Assembly (NCBI RefSeq): GCF_900103955.1
Contig: NZ_FNIL01000002.1
Location: forward strand, 1 to 64,000
Direction of reading: 5' to 3'
Source: Alkalicoccus daliensis
GTDB taxonomy: Bacteria > Bacillota > Bacilli > Bacillales > Salisediminibacteriaceae
Length of the DNA stretch: 64,000 bases
The notes beneath the pieces are model-generated. The model was not told the DNA's origin and ran no database searches. It saw only the letters and a list, made by a program, of their open reading frames with translations. A program made the translations under genes and the position numbers. Numbering within the stretch: the first letter of the stretch is position 1; the number at the start of each line of letters is the position of its first letter. This document shows positions 34,809-43,708 of the stretch, one piece after another.

Positions 34809-36176
34809 GTGAAAAAGGTTTTTTCGAAATTATACATTCTTTACGCGGGTGTATTAATTGTTTACATAATGAATATATTTATGGATAACAGTTATTTACA
34901 CAGCTTTTTAAATATAGCGGCAGTTATATTACTGGTTGTTTCATTTCCGGGTGCTCCCCGTCTGTTTAAAATTCTCGGTACTGGTTTTATGGCTGCAGGA
35001 TTGTATTTTCACTTTTCGACCGGCGGAGATTTCATTCAAATTCCTGCTTTATTAACGGACAATTATCCGCTGCTGGCACTGCTTTTAATGCTCCCCTGGA
35101 TGAAAAGCGTAGTGGAAAGCGGGAAGTTTGATAAACAGCTTTCCCGTATACTGGAAATGAACACCAAGGATTTAGGCAGGCTTTATCAAAGAAGCTTGTT
35201 TACTTCAGTGCTGCTTACAGCTTTTTTAAATTTATCAGCAGCGCCTGTGGCACAGGGTGTTTTACGTAAGAATCTGAAAAACATGGAGCAGCGTCAGCGT
35301 AACGCTTTTATTAGTAAAGCTACGCTGAGAGGGAATTCTCTGGCGCTGGTCTGGAGTCCTCTGGAAGTGCTGATAGCATTGACTATCTTCATTACAGGTG
35401 TAGCATATGTAGAACTTCTTCCATGGCTGCTGCTTGTAGCTGTAATAATGTTTACCCTCGATGCTTTGTGGAATGGTTACAGCCTGCGCAAACATGAATT
35501 CCAGCCTGTAGAAACAAAAGTGCTTTCGAAAGGGCAGTTAAGAACACTAGCAGTGAAAATGATTCAGATGTTTGCTGCGTTAAGCGCATTTTTAACGGCT
35601 GTTATTATAACGGGCAACGCCACCGGCCTCGATTTTATTCTTACAGTTACATTAATCATCTTCCCATTTGCTTTCCTGTGGGCCCTCTTTATGAAACGTG
35701 TGAGAAGGTTCTTATATTTAGGCTGGCATAACTGGAAAGACAGAACAAATAAGATGCAGAATTTCTTTGTATTATTTATATCGCTATCCTTTTTTGCGAA
35801 TGCCCTCGGGGAAACAGAGCTGCTTGAACTGCTGCGAATGCCAATTCAGGATTTTGCAGATTATCCTCTTGTGATTTTCGCTATTATCCAGGGGAGCTTT
35901 ATTGCAATGAGCTTGTTTGGGGTACATCCCATTGCAACCATAGGGATTTTAAGCGGTGTGGCTCCTGTTATTCTGGAAACGATCAGCCCTATGAGTTTTT
36001 CTATTTTGCTGATTACAAGCTCGATTGCTACGCTCACAGTAAATACTTACGGTTTATTTGTACAGATGACTGCGGTGAATATAGGAGAAAACCCCTATCG
36101 AATTACGATGCATAATTTATTTTTTGCATTTTTATACTGCGTTACAGGAATGTTTGTTGCTTATTTGCTGTTGTAA
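34809..36176 (+). CDS. Polytopic membrane protein, possible ion-transporter-superfamily permease
   Basis: 455 residues, GTG start with AGGGGAG upstream. About ten to twelve hydrophobic helices arranged in two halves with a charged loop in the middle (KHEFQPVETKVLSKGQL). Polar motifs inside membrane regions, NLSAAPVAQGVL in the first half and FGVHPIATIGILSGV in the second, look like the paired re-entrant loops of IT-superfamily (ArsB/NhaD/DASS-type) transporters. This is inference; no family was recognised with confidence. Monocistronic between tpx and ytxK, where B. subtilis has no equivalent that I recall. No bound-substrate clue. Confidence 0.65.
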   Translation: MKKVFSKLYILYAGVLIVYIMNIFMDNSYLHSFLNIAAVILLVVSFPGAPRLFKILGTGFMAAGLYFHFSTGGDFIQIPALLTDNYPLLALLLMLPWMKSVVESGKFDKQLSRILEMNTKDLGRLYQRSLFTSVLLTAFLNLSAAPVAQGVLRKNLKNMEQRQRNAFISKATLRGNSLALVWSPLEVLIALTIFITGVAYVELLPWLLLVAVIMFTLDALWNGYSLRKHEFQPVETKVLSKGQLRTLAVKMIQMFAALSAFLTAVIITGNATGLDFILTVTLIIFPFAFLWALFMKRVRRFLYLGWHNWKDRTNKMQNFFVLFISLSFFANALGETELLELLRMPIQDFADYPLVIFAIIQGSFIAMSLFGVHPIATIGILSGVAPVILETISPMSFSILLITSSIATLTVNTYGLFVQMTAVNIGENPYRITMHNLFFAFLYCVTGMFVAYLLL

Positions 36177-36239
36177 GAAAATGGATCTTCACTAAACTAT
36201 GAAGTTGAAATAGAACGGACAACATTCTATTCTCGACCA

Positions 36240-36366
36240 GCAGTCATCTGCACAGAGACCGTGAAGATGACTTTAAGATCATTTGGTCGGCTGCCCTCCG
36301 AAAGTGAAGCAGCAGTATTACTTCTTTTTAGCGGAACTTTTGTTTTCAAGATAGCTTTCAAAAAAG
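36240..36366 (+). repeat. Repeat family B, copy B4
   Basis: CGTGAAGATGACTTTAAGATCATT and CTCCGAAAGTGAAGCAGCAGTATTACTTC...TTTTCAAGATAGC match the end of copies B1-B3; the leading segment also matches 43529-43550. Confidence 0.7.
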
Positions 36367-36404
36367 AGAGGCGTGCAGCAGGCGCCCATGGAGGACGATT
36401 AAAA

Positions 36405-36470
36405 GATCCGGCTGGACTAGCGGAGAGAGTCCTCCTCCGGAAAGCGTCCGGAGGGAACAGAGCATCCTGC
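36405..36470 (+). repeat. Family A fragment (A6) after copy B4
   Basis: CTAGCGGAGAGAGTCCTCCTCCGGAAAGCG resembles the A1/A2 segment TTAGCGGAGAGAGTTCCCTCCGGAAAGCG. The rest of 36177-36563 holds no gene. Confidence 0.5.
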
Positions 36471-36563
36471 CGGATTTTAAAGAAGAAGCTTCTTCTTTCC
36501 GCTGTGCTGAAATCATGTTATCCTTTATCGTTGGAGCATAGATCTAGAAAGTAGGGATGAAAA

Positions 36564-37550
36564 ATGTCGGAAACAACCAATACAGAGCAATATTTCTTAG
36601 CGCTGGATGAAGGTGCAGAAACCATTCAGAAAGCGGAGGACATTTTATATTTGGAAGCACTCGGAATCATGGGAGAAACTTTATTTCTGCAGGAAGCACC
36701 AGCACACCTGGCCGGGGAAATAAAAACTTCCTTAAATAAATCAATGAAAAAACTTCCGGCTGAAGTTCATAGAGAAGAAGTCCGGCGGGCTATGCAGCTG
36801 GCAATATTAAAAGGTATGAAAGAAGCGACGCAGCCTCATCATACGCTCACTCCGGATGCAGTATCGCTGTTCATTGGATATTTAGTAGAAAAAATGCTTT
36901 CTAAAGAAACAGAAGAACCACTTGTGCTTCTTGATCCGGCAACCGGTGCAGGAAACTTAATGACTGCTGTACTAAACCAGGTTTCAAAAGAAGCACATTT
37001 TATCGGTGCGGAGCCGGATGAAACACTGTTAAAGCTAGCTTATGTAAACGCAAATCTGCAGGAACACAAAGTGGATCTTTTTCATCAGGACAGTGTAGCG
37101 GCGAAGGCGGTAGATAACGTGCATGCAGTCATATCAGATCTGCCTGTCGGTTATTATCCGGATGATAATACGGCAAAAGAGTTTAAAACAGGAGCAGAAT
37201 CAGGTCACACCTACGTACACCATTTATTAATAGAGCAGAGTATCCGGCACGTCCGGGAAGGCGGTTTCCTGGTGTTTCTCGTTCCGAATACTTTATTTCA
37301 AACGGAACAGGCAGATAAGCTGCAGCCGCTGCTGAAAGAAGATGCTGATATTTATGCATTGCTGCAGCTGCCGCAGACGATGTTTAAATCAAAGGAAGCT
37401 GGAAAAAGTATTCTAGTGCTGCGCCGTAAAAAGCAGGGAATTATTCCGCCGAAGCAGGCACTTCTTGCTGAACTCCCTTCCTTTACTAGAGAAGCCTCGC
37501 TGGCCGATATGATGAAACGGATATCCCAGTGGTTTGACGATCATCTATAA
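36564..37550 (+). CDS. ytxK: Class I SAM-dependent methyltransferase-like protein (YtxK family)
   Basis: 328 residues. C-terminal Rossmann methyltransferase domain of the N6-adenine type: SAM-binding LDPATGAGNLMTAV, acidic loop IGAEPDE, and ISDLPVGYYP in the place of the catalytic (D/N)PPY, followed by FLVPNTLF. The N-terminal part is a helical HsdM-like bundle. YtxK sits upstream of ackA in many Bacillaceae; no restriction partner is nearby, so a DNA-modification role is unproven, and DLPVGYYP is the usual YtxK form. SD is weak (TAGGGATG). Confidence 0.88.
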   Translation: MSETTNTEQYFLALDEGAETIQKAEDILYLEALGIMGETLFLQEAPAHLAGEIKTSLNKSMKKLPAEVHREEVRRAMQLAILKGMKEATQPHHTLTPDAVSLFIGYLVEKMLSKETEEPLVLLDPATGAGNLMTAVLNQVSKEAHFIGAEPDETLLKLAYVNANLQEHKVDLFHQDSVAAKAVDNVHAVISDLPVGYYPDDNTAKEFKTGAESGHTYVHHLLIEQSIRHVREGGFLVFLVPNTLFQTEQADKLQPLLKEDADIYALLQLPQTMFKSKEAGKSILVLRRKKQGIIPPKQALLAELPSFTREASLADMMKRISQWFDDHL

Positions 37551-37889
37551 AGGCTATGTTATGCATAGAACCATTTGTGCAGATTTTTGAGAATAGAACA
37601 ATGGCTGCAAAATATACTGCAGCCATATTCTTTTAATCATGAAAAGAAAGAGTGAACGCAGTTCATTTAAAGCTGAATATAATATTTATCTGTACCATTA
37701 TAAGAATGAATACGATTACAATAGTTTTTTAGTAGAGATAAAAACCTTTGTATTATAAGGTTTTATTAAATTTATGTGTTATATATGTATTTATTATAAG
37801 CAGTAGCACAGAGGTTGCATTCTGCTTCTCGCAGTGGTTTAATAATGAATGACGAGTTAACGTATATCTTATGAAGGAGCGATGACGAT
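37551..37889. other. ytxK-ackA intergenic region (ackA promoter region)
   Basis: 339 bp, AT-rich, no ORF. ATGGCTGCA/TGCAGCCAT (37601-37627) forms a hairpin after ytxK that may terminate it (tail ATTCTTTTAAT). The partial palindrome TGAACGCAGTTCA (37652-37664) is cre-like in symmetry but not in core spacing. The ackA promoter boxes were not identified with confidence. Confidence 0.45.
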
Positions 37890-39074
37890 ATGTCTAAAAT
37901 AATGGCAATTAATGCTGGAAGTTCATCATTAAAATTTCAGCTGTTGGAAATGCCGGAAGAAAAAATAGTAACAAAAGGTCTTGTGGAAAGAATCGGAATG
38001 GACGATGCCGTTTTTACCGTGGAAGTAAAGGGCGAAAAAAGAAAAGAGACAACAGAAATTAAAGACCACGCGAAAGCGGTGGAAATTCTTTTAGATAAAC
38101 TGACGAAGTATCATATCATTTCTTCTCTGGATGAGATTGAAGGAATCGGTCACCGTGTCGTTCACGGGGGAGAGAAGTTCAATGATTCGGTACTGATTAC
38201 GGAGGAAGTGGAAAAAGGGATTGAGGACGTCTCTGAACTTGCTCCTCTTCATAACCCTGCAAACTTAACAGGAATCCGGGCATTTAAGGAAGTACTGCCG
38301 AACGTTCCTTCTGTAGCTGTGTTCGATACAGCTTTTCATCAGACGATGCCGGAAGAATCTTATTTATACAGTCTCCCTTATGAGTATTATGAGAAATATG
38401 GCATACGGAAGTATGGCTTTCATGGTACTTCCCACAAATATGTGTCCGAGCGGGCTGCAGACATGCTGGGACGTCCAGTAGAGAACCTGCGCCTCATTTC
38501 CTGCCATTTAGGTAACGGGGCCTCTATTGCAGCAATAGACGGCGGTAAGTCGATTGACACTTCTATGGGCTTTACCCCGCTTGCAGGTGTGACGATGGGA
38601 ACAAGGTCAGGGAATATTGATCCTGCTTTAATTCCGTATATCATGGAAAAGGCTGATCTTACTGCAGAAGAAGTAATGGACGTATTGAATAAAAAAAGTG
38701 GAATGCTTGCACTGTCCGGATTTTCAAGTGATTTAAGAGACATTGAAATAGAAGCTTCTGACGGCAGTGAACGAGCGAAGCTGGCACTCGAAGTATTTAC
38801 TTCAAGAATTCACAAGTATATTGGTTCCTACGCTGCCAGAATGCATGGACTTGATGCGGTAGTATTTACAGCTGGAATCGGGGAAAATAGTGATGTGATT
38901 CGTGCGCAGGTACTGAAAGGACTTGAATTTATGGGGATTTACTGGGATCCTGCACTGAACAAAATCCGTGGACAGGAAGCATTTATCAACTATCCTCACT
39001 CTCCGGTAAAAGTTATTGTTATCCCTACGAATGAAGAAGTAATGATCGCCCGCGATACAATGCGTCTTGCATAA
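37890..39074 (+). CDS. ackA: Acetate kinase
   Basis: 394 residues. Complete ASKHA fold with [14 protein letters not shown] at the N-terminus, [62 protein letters not shown] and FTAGIGENS. It makes ATP from acetyl-phosphate in overflow metabolism. SD AAGGAG before ATG at 37890. In B. subtilis it is activated by CcpA. Ends 3 bp before its terminator. Confidence 0.98.
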   Translation: MSKIMAINAGSSSLKFQLLEMPEEKIVTKGLVERIGMDDAVFTVEVKGEKRKETTEIKDHAKAVEILLDKLTKYHIISSLDEIEGIGHRVVHGGEKFNDSVLITEEVEKGIEDVSELAPLHNPANLTGIRAFKEVLPNVPSVAVFDTAFHQTMPEESYLYSLPYEYYEKYGIRKYGFHGTSHKYVSERAADMLGRPVENLRLISCHLGNGASIAAIDGGKSIDTSMGFTPLAGVTMGTRSGNIDPALIPYIMEKADLTAEEVMDVLNKKSGMLALSGFSSDLRDIEIEASDGSERAKLALEVFTSRIHKYIGSYAARMHGLDAVVFTAGIGENSDVIRAQVLKGLEFMGIYWDPALNKIRGQEAFINYPHSPVKVIVIPTNEEVMIARDTMRLA

Positions 39075-39076
39075 AT

Positions 39077-39112
39077 AAAACGGTGCTCCTGAAAAAAAGG
39101 GAGCACCGTTTT
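39077..39112 (+). terminator. Terminator of ackA (left copy of a duplicated hairpin)
   Basis: AACGGTGCTCC/GGAGCACCGTT stem, loop TGAAAAAAAG, tail TTTTC. An almost identical hairpin is at 39651-39688. Confidence 0.9.
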
Positions 39113-39650
39113 CAGGATGTTGAAAAGGTGATTTTTCTGTATAAGTATACGATTTTGTGCTTTTGTCTCCGAAGGGTCGCTTTCCGGAGGGAACTCTCTC
39201 CGCTAACCTGCCTTCTTAAAAGAGGAGCATGGCTTCACGCAGCCAAATTACTGGAAAGCAAAGAGCTCTTTCCAGTGATTTCAAGATCATTGGCTGGTTT
39301 CGCACATGCTTACTATATCTTCCCAGTAAGAACGCCTGGGAAGATATAAGAATCGTTCAAATCCTCCAGGTATCGACTCTTCTGCGACTGCAGCATAATT
39401 AAGGGAGGCAATGGTTTTATACGAAACCGCAGAGCTACGAACACTTTTTCTTCGGAAATAAATTTTCTCCATAGCGCCCGGCGGTGACGCCAGTGGGATT
39501 AAAGCGCAGTCTGAAGATCCTTTGTAATGCCGGCAGGCATTGCAAATAGCTGAAGACTAGCCCCACGGCAAGCTTCCGCCGGAAAGCGGAGGAGAACCTA
39601 TACACAGCAAATCATAAATATATAAAATTTCTTACTTTATAAACAGTCTG
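39113..39650 (-). repeat. Repeat family A, copy A2 (full-length, between duplicated terminators)
   Basis: About 538 bp. Ends are TTTTCAGGATGTTGAAAAGG and, as reverse complement, TTTTCAGACTGTTTATAAAG, imperfect terminal inverted repeats. It contains an internal hairpin-rich insert (TATCTTCCCAG...CTGGGAAGATA at 39317-39345; ACTGGAAAG...CTTTCCAGT at about 39250-39278) that A1 lacks. Small ORFs exist but are not conserved in other copies. No transposase. It resembles a MITE. Confidence 0.85.
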
Positions 39651-39688
39651 AAAACGGTGCTCCTGAAAAAAAGGAGCACCGTTTTTTT
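39651..39688 (-). terminator. Terminator of uspA (right copy of the duplicated hairpin)
   Basis: AACGGTGCTCC/GGAGCACCGTT stem with the same loop as 39077-39112, differing by one G. On the minus strand the stem is followed by TTTTCAG, 10-45 bp after uspA. Confidence 0.85.
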
Positions 39689-39696
39689 AGATTGCA

Positions 39697-40146
39697 CTAT
39701 TCTTTCGGATCTGTACGGACGATCAATACATCACAGGCGGCATGCCGGGTGATATGCTCAGAAACACTGCCAATCAAAAATCTCTCTACAGCATTCAGGC
39801 CGGTAGCCCCGGTGACGATTAAATCAACCTCGTGCTTTTTTGCCACATCTTTTGCGATTTTTACTTTTGGAGAACCGTAATCAAGGATAAGTGTCACATC
39901 TGTCAACCCCTGATCTTCAGCAAGCTTCTTATAATCGTTCAGCATATCTTTGGCGTACTGCTCTGCCTCTGAAAATATGGTGCGGTCATAATGCTCTACT
40001 GAAGCAAAAGTTCGTGTATCCACGATATGAGTGAGTAACAGCTTTGCTCCCTGATCTTTTGACAACAGCACGGCTTTTCGAAATGCTCTTTTAGCCTCGT
40101 CTGACCCATCGACTGCCACAAGAATAGTGTTATAGCGGACTGTCAT
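39697..40146 (-). CDS. Universal stress protein (UspA family)
   Basis: 149 residues, one Usp domain. NTILVAVDGSDEAKRAFRKAV at the start and the ATP-binding type GATGLNAVERFLIGSVSEHITRHAACDVLIVR at the end (G-2x-G-9x-G-S/T pattern), so it probably binds ATP. ATG at 40146 is preceded by GGGGAGG; an upstream in-frame ATG lacks this. A SigB-like promoter lies upstream. Role is general stress survival, mechanism not known. Confidence 0.92.
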   Translation of the reverse strand: MTVRYNTILVAVDGSDEAKRAFRKAVLLSKDQGAKLLLTHIVDTRTFASVEHYDRTIFSEAEQYAKDMLNDYKKLAEDQGLTDVTLILDYGSPKVKIAKDVAKKHEVDLIVTGATGLNAVERFLIGSVSEHITRHAACDVLIVRTDPKE

Positions 40147-40214
40147 GTCAATCTCCTCCCCATCGTACATATTGATACTCCTAATGAAATTAAGAGGACC
40201 TTTATACTTATTAT

Positions 40215-40240
40215 ATTCCCTTAGACCGGTTAATGGAAAC
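40215..40240 (-). promoter_or_regulatory. Candidate SigB promoter of the usp gene
   Basis: Minus strand: GTTTCC (40240-40235), 14 bp, GGGAAT (40220-40215), 69 bp before the ATG. It fits the SigB pattern GTTTaa-N12-15-GGGwAw with two deviations in the -35. A SigA-type TATAAT overlaps (40216-40211). A cre-like TGGAAACGTTTTTT also covers the -35. Confidence 0.45.
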
Positions 40241-40249
40241 GTTTTTTCA

Positions 40250-40725
40250 AGAGGAATCGCTTCAGAGGCAGCGGGAAACTAAAGCATAAGACCTAAAATA
40301 ATTGATGAAGGAAATATTTTTTGAGAAATAAGAATCAGGAATAATTTTTTCCTGTTCGAGTTTGCATCAGCAGTATTTTGTGCCTGAAAAATTTTGCCTG
40401 TACTTTATCCATTCCATGCAGTCACCTATGTAAAACTCGCCTAAAATATTTTCGCTTCCGGGAAAAGTGGGGTAGAAAACCTTCAAATAATCTTTAAAAC
40501 AAACTTCCGCAGAAACAGAACTGCATAAAGAATTTCACCTGTTTAGGAAGGACATCTACTTCACGAGGAAGTTATTAAAATATGATTGAACCAACAGAGA
40601 TTGAAAATACAAAAATCAGCTTAACTCACTTTACAAAAATTTATCATAATTAAAAGACGTGAGAGTTGAGAAATAAGATAGGTTTATATAACAATAGGAT
40701 ATAGGACATAGAAGTGAAGGTGGTT
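40250..40725. other. Gene-free interval before the SDR gene
   Basis: About 475 bp of AT-rich sequence with no supported ORF, RNA or copy of the repeat families. A possible promoter for the SDR gene is TTGAGA-N16-TATAAC near 40666-40695, weak. Confidence 0.35.
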
Positions 40726-40726
40726 T

Positions 40727-41494
40727 ATGAGCATGAGACATGTACTTATTACTGCAGGGACAAAGGGTCTGGGGAAAAAGATGACAGAAGAACTGCTGCA
40801 GGCAGGGTATTCAGTATCAGTAAATTATCGCTCTGATGAACAAGCGATGCTTGCCCGTAAAGAAGAGTGGAAACAATATGCGGATCGTCTTCAATTCGTA
40901 CAGGGTGATGTACAGCGTAAAGAAGATTTAGTGAATTTTGTAGAACAGGCTGTGGTGAAATTTGGCAGAGTTGATGCGTTACTATTAAATGCAGGGCCAT
41001 ATATTTTCGAACGGAAAGCAGTAGCAGATTACGAGGATGAAGAGTGGCATGAAATGATTAATGGAAATCTGAATGCTGCATTTTATTTACTCAAAGAAAT
41101 AGTTCCCTTGATGCGCAATCAGCAGTTTGGTCGGATTATTACCTATGGTTTTCAGGGAGCCGATCATTCGCCAGGGTGGCTTTGCCGCGCTGCTTTTGCT
41201 GCTTCCAAAGCCGGGCTGGCTTCTCTAACCAAGTCGGTTGCGATCGAAGAAGCGTCGAACGGAATAACAGCAAATATGGTCTGCCCGGGGGAGATTCTTG
41301 GAGACATGAAAGAAAGTTCGATTGAGGAAGCAAGAAAAACGGGAGATGAAAAAACTCCAGTGGGCCGGTCGGGAACAGGAGAGGATATTGCCAGAACCGT
41401 GCTGTTTCTGCTGGATGAAAAAGCAGATATGGTGACTGGAAGTGTAATAGAAGTAACCGGAGGACTGGATGTGCTGCACAAACACCGGTCTTGA
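40727..41494 (+). CDS. Short-chain dehydrogenase/reductase (YtkK-like)
   Basis: 255 residues, classical SDR. Cofactor loop TAGTKGLGKKM (TGxxxGxG-like), NAGPYIF in place of NNAG, and the C-terminal VCPGEI and GSVIEVTGG segments. The usual YxxxK is replaced: the region reads CRAAFAASKAGLASL, with Lys kept and the Tyr position occupied by Ala/Phe, so catalytic activity as a standard SDR is doubtful. Start could be either ATG at 40727 or 40733. Convergent with the M24 peptidase gene. B. subtilis ytkK lies near ytkL, also present here. Confidence 0.85.
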   Translation: MSMRHVLITAGTKGLGKKMTEELLQAGYSVSVNYRSDEQAMLARKEEWKQYADRLQFVQGDVQRKEDLVNFVEQAVVKFGRVDALLLNAGPYIFERKAVADYEDEEWHEMINGNLNAAFYLLKEIVPLMRNQQFGRIITYGFQGADHSPGWLCRAAFAASKAGLASLTKSVAIEEASNGITANMVCPGEILGDMKESSIEEARKTGDEKTPVGRSGTGEDIARTVLFLLDEKADMVTGSVIEVTGGLDVLHKHRS

Positions 41495-41526
41495 AATTCT
41501 CAAACTCAATAATTTTATTCAGTAAA

Positions 41527-41566
41527 AATCCGCCTGTTACAAAAGAGTACAGGGCGGATTTTTTAC
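41527..41566. terminator. Bidirectional terminator between SDR and M24 peptidase genes
   Basis: AATCCGCCTGTTAC / GTACAGGGCGGATT stem with a T-run to the right and A-rich left flank, between convergent genes. Confidence 0.8.
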
Positions 41567-41618
41567 AGTTTATTATGAGAGCATCTTTTTTAAGAAGAGG
41601 ATGCTGCTACCGGAAGAA

Positions 41619-42719
41619 TTATTTTTCAGCAGGTATTATTGTGAGTTCTTTCGGATAACTTGTAAGACTGCGAGCGCCATCTTCAGTAACCAGGATATCG
41701 TCCTCAATTCGAACACCGCTTTTATCAGGTACGTATATACCAGGTTCAATTGTAAAAGTCATTCCTGCTTGCAGAAGGTCAGTATTTTCAGCATTCATGG
41801 AAGGAAATTCATGGACTTCAATTCCGAGTCCGTGGCCGATGCGGTGTGGGAAAAATTCACCGTAGCCTGCTTCGGTTATCGTCTCTCTCGCCGCAGTATC
41901 AAGCGTGCCTATTTTTTGGCCGGGTTTCACTAAATCCAGTGCATTATGCAAAGCCGCAAGGACTGTGTCGTAAATTTGCTGCTGTTCCTCATTTACATGA
42001 TCAAAAAATACGGTTCTTGTAATATCCGAAGCGTATCCTTTCCACATAACCCCCAGGTCAAAAAGAACGCCATCGCCTTTCTTAAGTTTGCGGGCACCGG
42101 GATTCCCGTGTGGATCTCCGGCTTTTTCACCGAAAAGGACCATAGGACTGAAGGACATTTCCCGTACTCCCTTTCGTTTTAACGCATATTCTATCGCTGC
42201 GATAACTTCCATTTCTGTAATTCCCTCTTTTAAGCTGTCAATGCCGGTCTGGATTCCCTCGTCAGCCAAAGCTGCAGCTTCCTCCAGATAAGTAATTTCT
42301 TCGGGGGATTTAATTACTCGCTGTTTTAACAATAGAGAGTCGGCTTCACTGAAATGAGCATCCGGAGCAATTTTTTTCCACTCCTCCAGCCTGCTCCAGG
42401 AAATGGAAGATTCGAGCGCTATGTTATTCGTGGAAAGGTTATTATCATCTATGTAGGATTCCACTTTAGCCCAAGGGTTTTCGGAATCGGTATAACCTAT
42501 AATCATGCCCTGTGTGAAAATTTCTTTTATCTGGTTTACTTCCATATTCGGACATATAAGCATAGGTGCAGCATCCTTGAAGATCACCATCCCCAACAGA
42601 CGTTCATGTGGATCTGCGTTAAAGCCGCTTAAATAAAATACGTTAGGCTGTGTCTGCACCATTAATACATCCCAGTTATTTTTCATCATTTCTTCTTGAA
42701 GCACTTCAATTCTTGTCAT
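41619..42719 (-). CDS. M24-family Xaa-Pro aminopeptidase/dipeptidase
   Basis: 366 residues. N-terminal creatinase-like domain (1-125) and pita-bread metalloprotease domain with all five metal ligands: FDLGVMWKGYASDITRT (two Asp), HRIGHGLGIEVHE (His), FTIEPGIYV (Glu) and RIEDDILVT (Glu). It splits X-Pro dipeptides or N-terminal residues before proline in the cytosol. SD AAAGGGG before ATG. Several M24B paralogues exist in Bacillus, so no symbol is given. Confidence 0.93.
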   Translation of the reverse strand: MTRIEVLQEEMMKNNWDVLMVQTQPNVFYLSGFNADPHERLLGMVIFKDAAPMLICPNMEVNQIKEIFTQGMIIGYTDSENPWAKVESYIDDNNLSTNNIALESSISWSRLEEWKKIAPDAHFSEADSLLLKQRVIKSPEEITYLEEAAALADEGIQTGIDSLKEGITEMEVIAAIEYALKRKGVREMSFSPMVLFGEKAGDPHGNPGARKLKKGDGVLFDLGVMWKGYASDITRTVFFDHVNEEQQQIYDTVLAALHNALDLVKPGQKIGTLDTAARETITEAGYGEFFPHRIGHGLGIEVHEFPSMNAENTDLLQAGMTFTIEPGIYVPDKSGVRIEDDILVTEDGARSLTSYPKELTIIPAEK

Positions 42720-42842
42720 ATTAAAAACCCCTTTCAGCTGAACTTATCAATTATCTTACCATATGGAACAATAAATCAGATGCATAGGTGTCGAAAGGAA
42801 CGGGTAGAGACTAGATGATAAATATTTTAGGAGGAGTTAACG

Positions 42843-43523
42843 ATGAAAATTTCTTACCATGGACATTCAGTAGTAAAAATTGAAACGAACGGCACAAATA
42901 TTTTTATTGATCCATTCATTACAGGAAATGAAACTACTGACCTTGAAGCAGATAATACGATGGCTGATGTCATCCTGCTTACACATGGGCATAATGACCA
43001 TGTAGGGGACACAGTGGAAATGGCAAAGCGTAATGACGCCCTGGTAGTTGCTCCATTTGAACTGGCTACTTATTTAAGTTTTCAGGGAGTAAACACGCAT
43101 CCTATGCATATTGGAGGGAAACATGAATTTGCTTTTGGAACAGTAAAGCTGACTCAGGCTTTTCATGGATCTGCCTACACTGAAGAAGAAAACCAGCGGA
43201 TAGTTTATACAGGAATGCCTGCTGGAATATTATTCAGTGCAGAGGGTAAAACAATTTATCACGCTGGCGATACTGGCTTATTCTCAGATCTGCGGCTGAT
43301 CGGGGAAATGAATGAAATAGATCTGGCATTCCTGCCGATCGGAGATAATTTTACGATGGGGCCGGAAGATGCTGCAATTGCTGCAGACTGGCTGAAAGCT
43401 AAGAAAGTGGTGCCGGTGCATTATGATACTTTCCCTGTCATAAAGCAGGATCCGCAGGCATTTGTGGATACCTTAAAGCAGGAAGGGATTGCAATGAAAG
43501 CAGGAGATGAGCTTGATTTATAA
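42843..43523 (+). CDS. ytkL: UPF0173 metallo-beta-lactamase-fold hydrolase (YtkL)
   Basis: 226 residues. Metallo-beta-lactamase-like fold: [24 protein letters not shown] (HxHxDH), HAGDTGLF (Asp) and PVHYDTFP (His). The substrate is not known. Same family and place as B. subtilis YtkL. SD AGGAGG before ATG. Confidence 0.92.
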   Translation: MKISYHGHSVVKIETNGTNIFIDPFITGNETTDLEADNTMADVILLTHGHNDHVGDTVEMAKRNDALVVAPFELATYLSFQGVNTHPMHIGGKHEFAFGTVKLTQAFHGSAYTEEENQRIVYTGMPAGILFSAEGKTIYHAGDTGLFSDLRLIGEMNEIDLAFLPIGDNFTMGPEDAAIAADWLKAKKVVPVHYDTFPVIKQDPQAFVDTLKQEGIAMKAGDELDL

Positions 43524-43524
43524 A

Positions 43525-43565
43525 ACCGCGAAGATGACTTTAAGGTCATTAAGGCGGCTGTGAAA
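43525..43565 (+). repeat. Family B fragment (B6)
   Basis: ACCGCGAAGATGACTTTAAGGTCATT matches 36258-36282 in copy B4 nearly exactly. It contains AATGACCTTAAAGTCATC-type dyad symmetry. The following 100 bp show no other copy. Confidence 0.5.
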
Positions 43566-43676
43566 GTTCCCATATCCTTCGGAAGAACGAGTTACGGAGC
43601 ACCTCAACGGCAAAGCCTGTCGGAGCGAAGTTTCTTCTTAAATAACTTCAGAGGGTTTTACAAGAGTTCATTAAAA

Positions 43677-43708
43677 AAAGAACCGTCGCAGCTGCGATGG
43701 TTCTTTTG
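43677..43708. terminator. Bidirectional terminator between ytkL and the lipoprotein gene
   Basis: AAAGAACCGTCGCA / TGCGATGGTTCTTT stem around GC, with A- and T-rich flanks. Confidence 0.85.

Noticed and set aside
39083-39472. ORFs on both strands inside repeat A2
   Set aside because: No SD, composition unlike neighbouring genes, and not conserved in the other copies.
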